Below, piece by piece: positions 1 through 10,509 of a stretch of 64,000 nucleotides of DNA (positions within the stretch are counted from its first letter, which is position 1; every line of letters starts with the position of its first letter). The stretch covers positions 248,001 to 312,000 of the forward strand of contig JAPZLL010000009.1 of assembly GCA_036250225.1 (NCBI GenBank), read 5' to 3'. The stretch is from Cercophora sp. LCS_1. Taxonomy: Eukaryota; Ascomycota; Sordariomycetes; Sordariales; Lasiosphaeriaceae. The translations under genes were made by a program, and so were the position numbers. The notes beneath the pieces were generated by a model that saw nothing but the letters and a program-made list of their open reading frames with translations, had not been told where the DNA came from and ran no database searches.

Positions 1-745
1 TGCTCAGGCCAGCTGTTTGCCGTACACGTAGACGTGGACACCCTGATTGGGACCAACATCAACCAGGCTTGTCAAGGATTTCTCACACCTCAAATCAGGC
101 AGCTACGAGAACTACCCTACAAGTACAGACCGCCGATGCCATTGTGGCTGAAACCCACCTGGCTGTCCACTGCAACTTTTGTAACAGGTGACAGGCAGGT
201 GCCACTGCACCAACGAACCAAAAGATTCACAATGCTTGATGTCGGGCACCAAGCATGCCTGCCTCACTGCTTTATAAAGCCTGTGAAGCCAGTGTGCGTT
301 ACAAAAAGAATTAATATATATTCTTTTAAAAGTATGTAATAAATTCTGTGACGTTCCATGTCTCTACCGGCCTTTGGGTCTTCTTTGCCACTGCAACCCC
401 ACTCAAGATTTTGGGGATTGTACTCTGGAGGTGTTTTACCAGACGACGGAGTCAATTGCTTGAACCTAAAGTGCGGGATATTGAGCCTTTTTGGGCAATA
501 GGGCAAGGTTTGGCGATAAGAAAGCACTACAACTACGTTGGGGAGATGACCAGATGGAGATATAGACTGATTTCTGTTCATCCGGTTTTCGTTTCCACAC
601 TTCTCATGCAAGGGGACGGTGGAACGCAATAAATGTATCCCAACTCTCGCTGACCCCAAACTACAACCTGTCTACCTAGCTAACCTCGTTGCTTCTTCAT
701 GCTCACAAGGCCACGTGAAAGCGTGTACTCGAGTAAATAGACTCT
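1..745. other. No confident gene at left edge
   Basis: Short open frames on both strands carry no recognisable motif, no signal peptide and no convincing splice pattern. If a gene enters from the left edge it cannot be identified here. Confidence 0.5.
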
Positions 746-1123
746 CTAGTCTTCGCTGGTGGTCTCTGGGTAAACCCCAGGGAGCGGGACCCCTGATGTG
801 CTGCTAGTAGAGGACCTCCTTGAATTGGCCGTTCTGGAGGTCGTGTCAGGCGGCGAAGTCTCAGAGGACCACGTTGTGGCTTCTGCGGAAGAGGGCACCG
901 CAGCAGCTTCGACCTCACGCCGGTCACCGCTTGTCTGCTCCCGGAAAGATCCCAAAGTGTTGCGGTAGTTATGGCCGGTCACGGCGGCCGCAGTGCCGGC
1001 AGCGGCCAACCCGCCTCTGATGTAGTGACCATTGCGAGGACCAATGTGCGTCGTCGGCCTGAGAGGCTTGTTAACTGTCCGTGTTCCTTGCGGGACTCGA
1101 CGTGCAAGAGAGTATGTACTCAC
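746..1123 (-). CDS. Possible small Ser/Thr-rich hypothetical protein
   Basis: This is an open frame of 125 residues. The middle holds a glycine/alanine-rich stretch (RGGLAAAGTAAAVTGHNY, roughly residues 36-53), and the C-terminal half is rich in serine, threonine and glutamate. Codon choice in the middle favours C-ending codons, as in real genes of this window, which is the only positive sign. No family is recognised. There is no signal peptide, and an upstream exon may be missing. It could be the 3' part of a gene or a chance open frame. Confidence 0.25.
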   Translation of the reverse strand: MSTYSLARRVPQGTRTVNKPLRPTTHIGPRNGHYIRGGLAAAGTAAAVTGHNYRNTLGSFREQTSGDRREVEAAAVPSSAEATTWSSETSPPDTTSRTANSRRSSTSSTSGVPLPGVYPETTSED

Positions 1124-1735
1124 TGAGTTCCTTGGGCGTGTAAGGACTGCTTGAGGACCCCCTCTGTTCTAGGGAATGTGGCAAGTGATGAGTGCGGTGA
1201 GGACGGATAGGGCCAGGATGAGACATCTGAAATGAGGTTGCCAACAGCGTGACACGCTTCAATGATGACATCCAAAGGTTTGACAGCTACCCAAACCGCC
1301 CTGCCGTGTGGCATGCCAACAGCCAAATTTGGATATTTTAAGCGAGATTCTCTGCTTTTCCTGCACACTTTCGCAAATAGAAAAGGGTCGATCCAAACTG
1401 GAGCGTCAACATCACATGAGGCGGGCGCCGTTATGGTGCGCGGCATGCCAACAAATCCTAGCCCTGCTATTTTGTTGTGTTGGACCCATTACATGTCATC
1501 ACGAGGATATGGGCGATCCCATACCTCAGAGAGCTAAGTAGGACGCCTCGAGATATCTCTCGCTCTGATATAACTATGACCAATCAACTTTGCGAATTCC
1601 AGTGAGGATCTACGAAAAACAGAACCCAGATAGAAACATGAGTAAAATATCATTCAACACTGTCGAGCCAAAAGTAATTGTACCAGCTACCTGGTCTAGC
1701 AGAGGCTATATCTGACAAATACACCAGTCCGCCTC
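1124..1735. other. Intergenic
   Basis: I see no gene, repeat or RNA in this stretch. The right end is the 3' flank of the small heat-shock gene. Confidence 0.5.
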
Positions 1736-2326
1736 CTACTTAATCTCAATCTTATGCGTCCCCTTCTTCTCCATCTTGGGCACCATAATATCCAACACGC
1801 CATGATTGAACTTGGCCTCGACCTTATCCTGATCCACTGTAGCAGGGAAGTTGAACACCCGACTGAACTCGCCAAAGCTCCTCTCACTTAGCCAGTACTT
1901 GGTCTTCCCCTCCTTGCTACTCTCATCCTTCTTGGAAGCACTCGAAGTATCACCCTTCTTCCCCTCAATCTTCTTCTTATCGCCACTTCCCTCAATCATA
2001 CCCTTGGCAAGCGACGGATCCCCCTCGGTATGCTCCCGCTCAGCATGACCGCTGACAACAAGCGTCTGCGGATCGGTAAACTCGATATTGACATTCTCGG
2101 GCGGGACACCGGGGAGCTCGCCCTGGAGTGTATAGTTCTTTTCGTGCTCGGCGACGTCGAACTTGGGCGTGCACGTCTCGATGGAGGAGGACGACGGGAT
2201 GATGGAGCTGCCCATGGGCGATGAGATGTGATGCTGGGCGTACTTCTCGAAATCGTCGAGCATGCGGAAGAGGGACGAGAAGCCGGGCGCGCCGTGCTGC
2301 ATGGAGCGGGGGGTAAAGAGGGACAT
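1736..2326 (-). CDS. Small heat-shock protein (Hsp20/alpha-crystallin, Hsp30-like)
   Basis: This is an intronless gene for 196 residues. Proteins of this family are ATP-independent cytosolic chaperones that form oligomers and hold unfolding proteins during heat or other stress. The N-terminus (MSLFTPRSM) and a PxFD-containing approach to the crystallin domain look like fungal Hsp30. The alpha-crystallin domain starts near residue 55 (PKFDVAEHEKNYTLQGELPG), contains the VNIEFTDPQTLVVSGHAE strand pair, and ends in a GVLDIMVPKMEK strand. A hydrophilic Lys/Ser/Glu insertion (about residues 105-140) interrupts the domain, as is usual for fungal Hsp30. The gene ends with EIK and lacks a clear IxI tail. 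I saw no clean heat-shock element upstream. Confidence 0.93.
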   Translation of the reverse strand: MSLFTPRSMQHGAPGFSSLFRMLDDFEKYAQHHISSPMGSSIIPSSSSIETCTPKFDVAEHEKNYTLQGELPGVPPENVNIEFTDPQTLVVSGHAEREHTEGDPSLAKGMIEGSGDKKKIEGKKGDTSSASKKDESSKEGKTKYWLSERSFGEFSRVFNFPATVDQDKVEAKFNHGVLDIMVPKMEKKGTHKIEIK

Positions 2327-3303
2327 GTTGGTTGATGAGGCGGAGCGGGAAATGGTCTTGGGAGACGGTGGTGCTGGTACGGGGCAGCGAACAAGCCGTT
2401 TTGAATGCGGATCCGGTTGGGAGTGTGCGGCAAAGGCGGATGTTGTTGTGTGAGGACGGGAAAGTAATACACGACTGACCTTGGCGGGAGACAGGAGATT
2501 TATAGAGGAGGAAAGGAAAGGGTCGAGTCGATGACGGGGAACATGAGGAAGTGCTCCGCTGAACCTCGTGTTCTGGACTTACTCCATGTGTCCATGTGTT
2601 CCGGACCACCTCGTTCGGGTAGCTTAGATGCGGGATATGGCATCATTGTCGACCGTGTGCTCCGAGCTGGGCATGCGGTCAAAGCGGAAATCCACCGGAT
2701 TCCTCCAAATGACTTCACAACTCTGTAACACTCTGATGAAACCTACAAAGATGAGGTGGCGAAAGGGGTTGGGGACTGTGCCTGGCCAGGTCATCAGTTA
2801 TGAAAATCGATGCCGGTGAATGGCCTCGGATGGGCGAGCGCACATATGGTTGTGGGGCCTGACTTCACCAAAACAATGCTGTTCTGTTATGATCTATCCA
2901 GTGCCGCAGGATGCATTCATAACGAATATCATGGTTACAACTCGCTATGTATCCGTCGTTGACTTTTCCCGTCGACTTGTCCCTGATGCTTCTTCAACCG
3001 ACCCTGGAGATAATCGAAAGGTAAAATATTGCGTTGTTTGCGCCTGCGGGTTCCTGGGTATCACTAACAATATGTTTATGTGCGCTTTGCACAACGGCAC
3101 CGAAGCAAAGAAAACGCCCTTCCACCACTCTTCCATCAGGCAAACTGATCTTCCATCAGACTAATGCATTGTTCCGTGCCGCTAAAACAAACCAACGCTG
3201 TATCATATTAACCTGCCTGCGCCCGAAGAAGAAAAAAATACCCCTCGTCAATCATATTTCATTTCGCCGACGCCGTAAACCCAATCCCCCAAAGAACTCG
3301 TCA
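2327..3303. other. Intergenic
   Basis: This stretch holds the promoter of the small heat-shock gene on its left and the 3' flank of the histidine kinase on its right. Imperfect TTC/GAA blocks near 2560-2620 are too irregular to call a heat-shock element. No gene is seen. Confidence 0.5.
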
Positions 3304-5820
3304 TCATTTGTCAAAGCCCTCACCGCTCAAAACTTTGGCGGTCGTAATGGCCATCTCAACGCCCTCGTTCAGTGATGGTAGTTGGTCATTTGTGGCTGGT
3401 GGGTCTGACTCGGGCGGCTTGTCGGTGTTCGTGGTCTCGTTCGCTGGCCGATGACTTTCGATTGTTACTGCAGGCGATGGCTGGTTCGGTTGCACATTCT
3501 CAACTCGACCCGTGATCGCAGGATAATTTGGTTGGGTCTTCTGTTCGCGCGGTGCCGGTGGTTGTTTGGGGACCTCGTTTGCGATGGGTATCTGGGCTCC
3601 TATTTGTGGAGGTCGAGCAACTAATGGTTGGACGGGCGGAAGTTCAAAGAGCCTTGATCGTGCGAGCTCACGGCTAGCGTTTATCCTGTAATCCGTCGCC
3701 CTCAATAGCCATTTGCAGAGAACTCTGATCAGATGTTTTTTCTCAACCGGCTTGGGGATGTAGTCGTCCATGCCATGCTCGAGGCAATTCTCCTTGTCGC
3801 CCTTGAGCGCGTAGGCGGTCATGGCGACAATTGGGATACGTATCCCAGCTTCTCGGATCTTGACTGTAGCTTCGTGGCCGTCGAGAATTGGCATGTTGAT
3901 ATCCATGAGCACGAGGTCAAACGCCGCAGGCTTGCCCCGCAACATGTTGACTGCTTCGGACCCGTTGGCAGCAAGCGAGATGTTCTTGAAACCGAGCGAC
4001 CGGAGCATGCCGATCATGACTTTCTGGTTGATGATGTTGTCCTCCGCCAAGAGTAGACTCTTTGCTGACGAAATCCTGGCAAGCTCGTTCTGAAGATCCG
4101 GCAACGAAGTGTCCGGGAGAGCAATGGGCGATCCCTCTCTACCGGGAATCTTGTGCTTCCAATCCTGGATCTGCTCCAAGCTCTTGATCTTTTTGAACCG
4201 CGCCGTGAACCAAAACACACTCCCTTGCCGCTCTGGGTTGGGCCTGTATCCAATGTGCCCTCCCATCAGCTCAGCAAGTGATTTGGCGATTGACAAGCCG
4301 AGCCCCGTCCCCTTGTACCTCTTGGTCGTGGTGACATCAAATTGGGTGAACGGGGTAAACAAGCCTGCGGCGGCGCTCTCGGCTACTCCAATGCCGGTGT
4401 CCGTGACTTCAGTCAGAATCTCGTACATCTCGTCGTCTTCCTTCTGAACCGATGCGGCGACTCGAATGGTTCCTTTGTCTGTGAACTTGGCGGCGTTTCC
4501 AACCAGATTGTGTAAGATTTGGCGATATCGCAGGGGATCACCCTGAACGCTCTTAGGAAGTTCGGGCGCCAAGAACAGCTCAAAGTGTACCGGCGATCGC
4601 AATGTGGTCTGCACACTTCTAACAACAGACGTGATGATGCTGGTGATGCCGACAATGTCCGACGTGATGGAAAAGGTACCCGACGCCAGCTTCGAGTAGT
4701 CGAGGATATCGTTGATGACTTGGAGCAGGACCTGACCGGATTCGTCCATGATGTGTGCAATGTCTTGCTGTCTTGCTGTGAGTGGGGTGTCGAGCAGCAG
4801 AGAGCAGGCAGACAGCATGCCGTGCATTGGCGTCCGGATCTCGTGGCTCATGTTTGCCAAGAAGTCGGACTTGAGCTTCTCGCTCTCCTCGTAGGCGGCA
4901 ATCAGGCGCGATTCCGACGTCTTGCGTTCCGTCAAGTCTCGTGTGACCTTGCCGAAGCCAACATGGACACCGTCCTTATACACAGCCGTGATGATGACAT
5001 TCGCCCAAAATCGTGTCCCATCCTTTTTGTACCGCCACCCTTCGTCCTCGACTCGGCCTTCGCGGAGGCAGATCTCGAGCTCGAGCTCGGGCTTGCGGAT
5101 AGCCAAGTCGTCCTCGCCGTAAAAGATGGAGAAGTGTTTCCCCACAATCTCCTCGCGCCTGTAACCCTTCAGCAACTCGGCGCCCGTGTTCCACGTGGCA
5201 ATGTGGCCCTTGGTATCGAGGAGGAAGATCGCATAATCCTTCACTGCCTGAACGAGGATACGGAATGCCTCGTCAGTGGAAAGCCCAGGGCGCACAAGCT
5301 CGTGGTCAACAAGAGTGCTGGAGGCCTCATGCCACTCGAGCACAATCGCCAAGAGCTCTGCGCTCTTGAAGATTGGGAGCACGCGCGCCCCCCACGACGC
5401 CGCATTCTTGTTTGTGATGCTCTTGGTTGTTCGCTCGGCCCGGGCGGCAACAGCGTCGTCAATAGTCGTCGAGATGTAGTGGATCGCGGCCGATGCGGCA
5501 GGTCGCAGTTGCCGCTCGAGGAAGGTTAACAGTTGCTGGCCAACGCACTCGTCGCGCGAGACATGCCAGTCGGAAAGGAAGCGATCTGAGACTCTGGTGA
5601 TGGAGCACGACGGCGATAGGACGGTAACGGGGAGCGGTGAAAGGTCGACGAGGGCAAAGCCATCAAAGGACTGAGGCCGCGCCGAGGACTCAGAGGGTGT
5701 CTCCTCGACGCGCCCCGGCTCCAGCGGCTGCATGTCGATGGACCGAGCAATCGAAATCGATGAGGAGAGCGGAGGGCGCCCTAGCTCTCCGTCGGTTGTC
5801 GGCGCTGGGCGTCTCGGCAA
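3304..5820 (-). CDS. Hybrid sensor histidine kinase with PAS domain
   Basis: The open frame has 838 codons. The first codon at 5820 is TTG, and the first ATG is residue 30 (5733), so either translation starts there or an upstream exon exists. Using open-frame numbering, a PAS domain lies at about 185-300 (DYAIFLLDTKGHIATWN). HisKA has the phospho-accepting His326 in SHEIRTPMHG. The HATPase domain has the N-box (NLVGNAAKF, about 438-446) and G-boxes (DTGIGV, GTGLGLS). A receiver domain carries acidic residues LAEDN and the phospho-acceptor Asp640 (LVLMDINMPILDG). A Pro/Gln-rich tail follows. It is a cytosolic two-component phosphorelay sensor without HAMP repeats, which argues against a Nik1 type. 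Resemblance to the fos-1/TcsA group is possible but not proven. Confidence 0.93.
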   Translation of the reverse strand: MPRRPAPTTDGELGRPPLSSSISIARSIDMQPLEPGRVEETPSESSARPQSFDGFALVDLSPLPVTVLSPSCSITRVSDRFLSDWHVSRDECVGQQLLTFLERQLRPAASAAIHYISTTIDDAVAARAERTTKSITNKNAASWGARVLPIFKSAELLAIVLEWHEASSTLVDHELVRPGLSTDEAFRILVQAVKDYAIFLLDTKGHIATWNTGAELLKGYRREEIVGKHFSIFYGEDDLAIRKPELELEICLREGRVEDEGWRYKKDGTRFWANVIITAVYKDGVHVGFGKVTRDLTERKTSESRLIAAYEESEKLKSDFLANMSHEIRTPMHGMLSACSLLLDTPLTARQQDIAHIMDESGQVLLQVINDILDYSKLASGTFSITSDIVGITSIITSVVRSVQTTLRSPVHFELFLAPELPKSVQGDPLRYRQILHNLVGNAAKFTDKGTIRVAASVQKEDDEMYEILTEVTDTGIGVAESAAAGLFTPFTQFDVTTTKRYKGTGLGLSIAKSLAELMGGHIGYRPNPERQGSVFWFTARFKKIKSLEQIQDWKHKIPGREGSPIALPDTSLPDLQNELARISSAKSLLLAEDNIINQKVMIGMLRSLGFKNISLAANGSEAVNMLRGKPAAFDLVLMDINMPILDGHEATVKIREAGIRIPIVAMTAYALKGDKENCLEHGMDDYIPKPVEKKHLIRVLCKWLLRATDYRINASRELARSRLFELPPVQPLVARPPQIGAQIPIANEVPKQPPAPREQKTQPNYPAITGRVENVQPNQPSPAVTIESHRPANETTNTDKPPESDPPATNDQLPSLNEGVEMAITTAKVLSGEGFDK

Positions 5821-6630
5821 GGCAGCGTCACCGCCGCCTACTCGCAGTCTGATAACTGCTGGGTCCTGGGGAGAGAAGGACGAACGTGGTGCTGGTGCGC
5901 TGGCGCCGCGCGGCGACGTGGCGGGGAAATCGCAGAGAAGCCAGCACGGTGTCTACAATCTAGTGGGGATGCAGTTCCGTGAAGGTGAAGATGGGATGGG
6001 CGAGTGTGCGAGAAACAGGAACACTGGACTTGGGTGACGAGAGGGAAGAATTGAAGCGGTCAGGTCAATTAGGCACGCTTGGCTCTGCAAGCTGGCAGGC
6101 CTGGAACACGCTGTGGCAAAAAAAAAAAAATCAGAAAAAGAAAGCCCCTCCCTCCTCTCTCGCTTGCTCTTCCGCGCACAGAACATTCCTTCTTGCGATC
6201 GAGATCTCATGCCCGTCGTTTGATCCGCAAAGCGGGGCAGCGAGCGCCTCTGACGTCATAAATCTTTGAAATTCGCTACACTAAAGTCTTAGCGCACTTG
6301 GCGAACCCTTCGGCGGGGTAAATCCTCCCGCTTTTCGACAGTCAAACGGGGCGCTGGTCCTCGTTTGCCGAATAATTTGCAACGCCAGGTGCGCGATTTG
6401 GCTTCAAGCCCGAAACTCTCCCTGCACGCGTTGACTTCATACATTCAGGGGTCCCGTTCCCCAGTTCCCCCAACCAACATACATCCGGGGCATAAGCCGT
6501 TGTTGCTCATTGGGCACTGTCCCTGCGCTAAAGCATGAGCACATCTGCAAGGTGAATCAGATAAAAGCGTCGGACAGTCCGTTCCCCTCACATGGTTGCA
6601 TTTTACGATTCAGCACCTCCGAGCGATCTG
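5821..6630. other. Intergenic, possible 5' exon of histidine kinase
   Basis: On the minus strand a pyrimidine tract ending in CCCCAG just before the kinase frame (about 5870) looks like a 3' splice site, so part of the kinase 5' end may lie here. A run of 13 A residues sits at 6118-6130. No other gene is seen. Confidence 0.4.
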
Positions 6631-7458
6631 TCACATGACGGTCAACGTGTGTACGAAGCGCAGCTTGCCGGCCTCAAGACGGAAGAGGTGGCTGTCAGGC
6701 GCTGCGCCGCCGAACGCGAAGAAGATGTCGACGGACCCGAGGACCTCGTCGATCACGTAGCGCCGGTTCAACATCCTGAGACCGCTCGGGACGCCGACGT
6801 TGCAGTTCGGCTGCATGTATGTTCCGCCCTCGAGCCTTGCACACGGCGTGCCCCACGGCACCTTGACGGTTTTGTCGTTGAAGAGGTCCAAATACGCGTC
6901 GCCCGCCGCCTTGATGGCTTCTCTTGTGTCGCGCTTGTCGGCAGGGATGTCGGTCCTTAAACAGAGTCAGTCACTCAGCGTTCCAGATACCCCCGCTACG
7001 TCATGGGAATAAGCTTCTTACCATGCTTCCTCCTTGGTGTATCTTAAAGTTCCCGCTGCGTTGAACAGCCAGTCGCCCGTTGTCGTCGCAATGGTCTCCA
7101 CTTTGGAGAGCGCCCCATCCGTGAAGCGGAGCTGTGTACCAAGGACGTACGGTGGAGTGTTGCTGGCGGCAACGACCTCGGTGAAGATGGCGCACTCCGT
7201 TGTATCATACATGCTGCGGTTGAAGTCAATCTTTAGCGGCTTCGACAGGATCCCCGTCGTCAAAGTGGACGCCTTGAAATCCTCAGTGTACGCGACGGTG
7301 GCGCTTGTTGTCAGGTCTCCGGGCTTGCCGGCTGCCTGCGCTGCGACATACTTTTCAGCTTGCGCCTTCAAGAAGTCTCGGGTGCAGGTGTCGGCTGTTG
7401 GCGCGGCGAACGCGGCCGTTGACAGCGAGATAATAGCGACCGCAAGTGAAGCAATCAT
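6631..7458 (-). CDS. Secreted DUF8021-domain protein
   Basis: There are two exons, 7458-7022 and 6955-6631, joined over a GT-AG intron at 7021-6956 with GTAAG donor and TTTAAG acceptor. The join is in frame (TG|G) and gives 253 residues. A signal peptide covers about residues 1-19 (hydrophobic core then AAFAAP). The C-terminal half carries the features I associate with DUF8021: cysteines in TPCARLEGG and NCNVG, then NRRYVIDEVLGSVDIFFAFGG and DSHLFRLEAGKLRFVHTLTV. The biochemical role of this family is not known to me. It is probably an extracellular protein. Confidence 0.88.
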
Positions 7459-9177
7459 TGCGTTCTAACTCCTACCGAGAGCCAAGGGATGATGTTGAGC
7501 CTCATTCTTGACCGGCTTGGCGTCGGCATCCATCCTGTTTATGTATTGGACTTGACTGTGTTCTTTTGTCGCCGCGTCAATATGCCGACGAGAGGCAAGC
7601 GCCACGGATAATCACCAAGCCAGGCGGGGCATGATTGCCGCGCCAATCTTTGAGAGGACGACGCATTCATCCACACAGCGTGGAAATCGCCCAAATTGAC
7701 CTGTGCCACGTCCAATACACCGAGCTGGGTTGGGTAAGACCAAAGTGTTTCATGTGTTCAACACGTCGCTAACTCTCTGCTAGCACAGGACGGCTTCACT
7801 CACTTATCCTTAGGTACATTGGCTACCGGTCCCGGTTCAGCTCAGTTCCCCTCCCAACCTCGGATTCCAGATGAGTTTTTGTTGTCGCTTATTTCGAACG
7901 CCTTCAGCAGTTTGCATATGGACTTTATATTTATGCTAAGAGGTGCCAGGCTCCTTGGTTCAGTCCGGGGAACGGGTTTGCTTTTTAACTCCAACACTCT
8001 GCCGGTCACTTCTGGGCTCTCACTCTACAACGCGAGCAAGCAAAGTATAGCGGTCACTGCGTTGTTTCCAGAGCTTGTCAATTGAATAGCGTTTTCGGTT
8101 GATATAAGAACATGCAACCGTGGACCCTAAATCTGCCACTGCAGTGAGAACTGGGTTATTTGCGATCTACTGGGGATCATGTGGCTGTTACGGTGTAGCT
8201 CACTCGGAAAGGATATTGGGAACACATGGTTATGTCTGAGACTCGACTGGCTGTGTTGATGCTCAGCATTGGCTGAGAGTTCCAAATCGCAACTCGCCCA
8301 ACGACCGGCCATTCCGGGGGGGGCTTGCTTGGCATCCAAGCAACGCAATCACCACGCATACTGCGCGCTGCAAGATGTCGGGTTGGAAACTATTGCTGGC
8401 AATTCTACTCTTCTCTAGTTCACACGGAATGTCGCGGTTTACTCTGGACAACGAAGAGGGTAGTCGCCTGTTTTCTTCGGCCCCAAGACAACATCGCCGA
8501 TAACTCATGGCAGGGAAGGTGCGACGAAATGCATGGGCGTTGGGGGCGGCTCAGTGAGGTGGCTTGCGGCCGTGGAGGATCAGTTGTGACCGCAATTGGC
8601 CCGATCTGGCTGCGCAACGGCCCGGGAAAACCTCATTCGCCGATCGCATCTCTACTTCAGAGCCCGAGATTCATCTCAGTTATCGTGGACTCCGTCTTTT
8701 TATCGACATTTAGTCTCTGATCGAGACGTGCGCCGGCGCCGACCGCTCCTTCCCCCGCATTCTGGTGGGCTGACACCTGGCTCGCTTCCCTAATGTTGGG
8801 GCGTCTGTGTCTGGTTCGGCCAATGACGGCGGGCGCGTCTGCCGTCTTTTCTCGCCAACGCTGACACTCGCTGTTCGGCCAAGTTCGGCGCTCACTCTCG
8901 GCGGCCGTTCTCGTCCCCAACGGACCCCCAATATCGCGGCACAGAGCGGGGTCGGCAGTTCAGCCTGTTGACGCCATTGGCGTCAATGCCTGGATCCTGC
9001 ACTCTGCAGGCCCCGGGCCATGTGTTCATCACGGGGTCGCGCTGGCACGATGATTCTCGAGAGAGCGTTTTTCTCGCTCGGCGCTAAAAGAACAACCGGT
9101 CAACCACCAACATCTCCTCTCGCATCCGATATAGTCTGTCCTCTTGCGTCGTACAGGACTACAGAGCGTCGGAGAGA
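7459..9177. other. Intergenic
   Basis: A long gene-free stretch separates the divergent DUF8021 and monooxygenase genes. GC-rich open frames near 8650-8930 show no family motif. I see no repeat or RNA. Confidence 0.5.
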
Positions 9178-10509
9178 TTGTTGACTGAAGCAGGCAATAC
9201 ACGAATCAGGCCGAGAATGGCGGACAAGTTCCCCCGTTTGCCCCCGTCGGGGATTAAGGTGATTGTGGTCGGTGCTGGATTCGCCGGGCTGGCCGCGGCC
9301 ATTGAGTGCGATCGCAAGGGACACTCGGTCACCCTTCTCGAGAAGGTCGACGACATCGAGGAGATCACGCGCATTGGCGACATCATCAGCTTCGATCCCA
9401 ATGGGTCCAAGGCATTCGAGCGCTGGCCCGGCGTGGTCGACGCGATGGAAGCAATCGCCCGTCAAACCACTTGGCTCGACCTCTATCATCACGAGGGCAA
9501 GTTCGTTACCCGCCAATCCTTCGCGCACGAGAAGGCCTGGGGTCGTCGCATCAACGGACATCGCGGACAGCTCCACAGCATCATCTACAAGCACGCTGTT
9601 GCCCGAGGCATCGACTTCCGTCTGGGCAAGCGGGTTGAGGACTACTTCGAGACGGACAACCCGCCTCAGGCCGGTGTCGTGCTCAGTACCGGCGAGAGAC
9701 TTTCGGCCGATGTAGTTATCGCTGCGGAGGGTGTCCGCTCAAGGGGCCGCAAGATTGTCCTGGGGTTCGACGAGAACCCAAAGTCGTCCGGATATGCTGT
9801 GTACCGTGCCTGGTTTCCAGCCGATCGCATTCTCAACAATCCAAAGATCAGCCATTTGGTGGCCAACGGTGACACTCACCAGGGATTCATCGGCCCCGAC
9901 ATCCACTTCCTCGCCTCGTCCATCAAGAACGGAACCGAGGTGAACTGGGTCTTTACCCACATCGACGACGGAAACATTGAGGAGAGTTGGCAGTTCCCCG
10001 GGAAGCCCGAGGAGGCCTTGACCTACCTTCCTGGGTGGTGCGAGATCGTCCACGAACTTGTCAAGGCCACCCCGCCGGGACGGCTGATCGACCACAAGCT
10101 TGTATACCGGGATCCCCTACCAACCTTCATCTCTCCCAAGGCAAGAATAGCACTGATCGGCGACTCGGCCCATCCCTTCCTGCCGACATCGATCCAGGGC
10201 GCAAGTCAGTCGATTGAGGATGGTGTTGTCTTGGCCACTTGCCTGGAGCTGAGTGGGCGCGGGAATATCCCTCGTGCCCTTCAGGCGTATGAGAAACTTC
10301 GGTACGACCGGGTCCACCGGGCCCAGGCCCAAGGCCCGAAGACGCGTGAGAGGTGGCACAAGGCCGACTGGAGCAAGGTGTGGAAGAACCCGGAGCTGAT
10401 TCACCTCCCCCGTGAGCCGTGGCTCCTGAACTATGACGCCGAGAGGGATGCTTATGATCGGTACGACGAAGTGGTCTCCAATCTTACGTCGCCCAAGCCT
10501 AAGCTGTAA
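9178..10509 (+). CDS. FAD-dependent monooxygenase (salicylate hydroxylase-like)
   Basis: This is an intronless gene of 443 codons. An internal ATG at 9217 (MADKFPRL) is an equally good start. The dinucleotide-binding motif VGAGFAGLAAA is at about residues 31-41. The second FAD motif IALIGDSAHPFLPTSIQGASQSIEDG is at about 325-350. These mark the class A flavoprotein hydroxylases, which use NAD(P)H and O2 to hydroxylate aromatic or similar substrates. No transmembrane tail or signal peptide is present, so it is probably cytosolic. The substrate cannot be told from sequence. No pathway partner lies beside it. Confidence 0.92.
   Translation: MLTEAGNTRIRPRMADKFPRLPPSGIKVIVVGAGFAGLAAAIECDRKGHSVTLLEKVDDIEEITRIGDIISFDPNGSKAFERWPGVVDAMEAIARQTTWLDLYHHEGKFVTRQSFAHEKAWGRRINGHRGQLHSIIYKHAVARGIDFRLGKRVEDYFETDNPPQAGVVLSTGERLSADVVIAAEGVRSRGRKIVLGFDENPKSSGYAVYRAWFPADRILNNPKISHLVANGDTHQGFIGPDIHFLASSIKNGTEVNWVFTHIDDGNIEESWQFPGKPEEALTYLPGWCEIVHELVKATPPGRLIDHKLVYRDPLPTFISPKARIALIGDSAHPFLPTSIQGASQSIEDGVVLATCLELSGRGNIPRALQAYEKLRYDRVHRAQAQGPKTRERWHKADWSKVWKNPELIHLPREPWLLNYDAERDAYDRYDEVVSNLTSPKPKL

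Noticed and set aside
2500..2620. Possible heat-shock element upstream of the Hsp20 gene
   Set aside because: TTC and GAA blocks are not correctly spaced or complete.
4519..5529. 336-codon plus-strand open frame
   Set aside because: Lies wholly opposite the histidine kinase; no motif, and the kinase domains are unmistakable.
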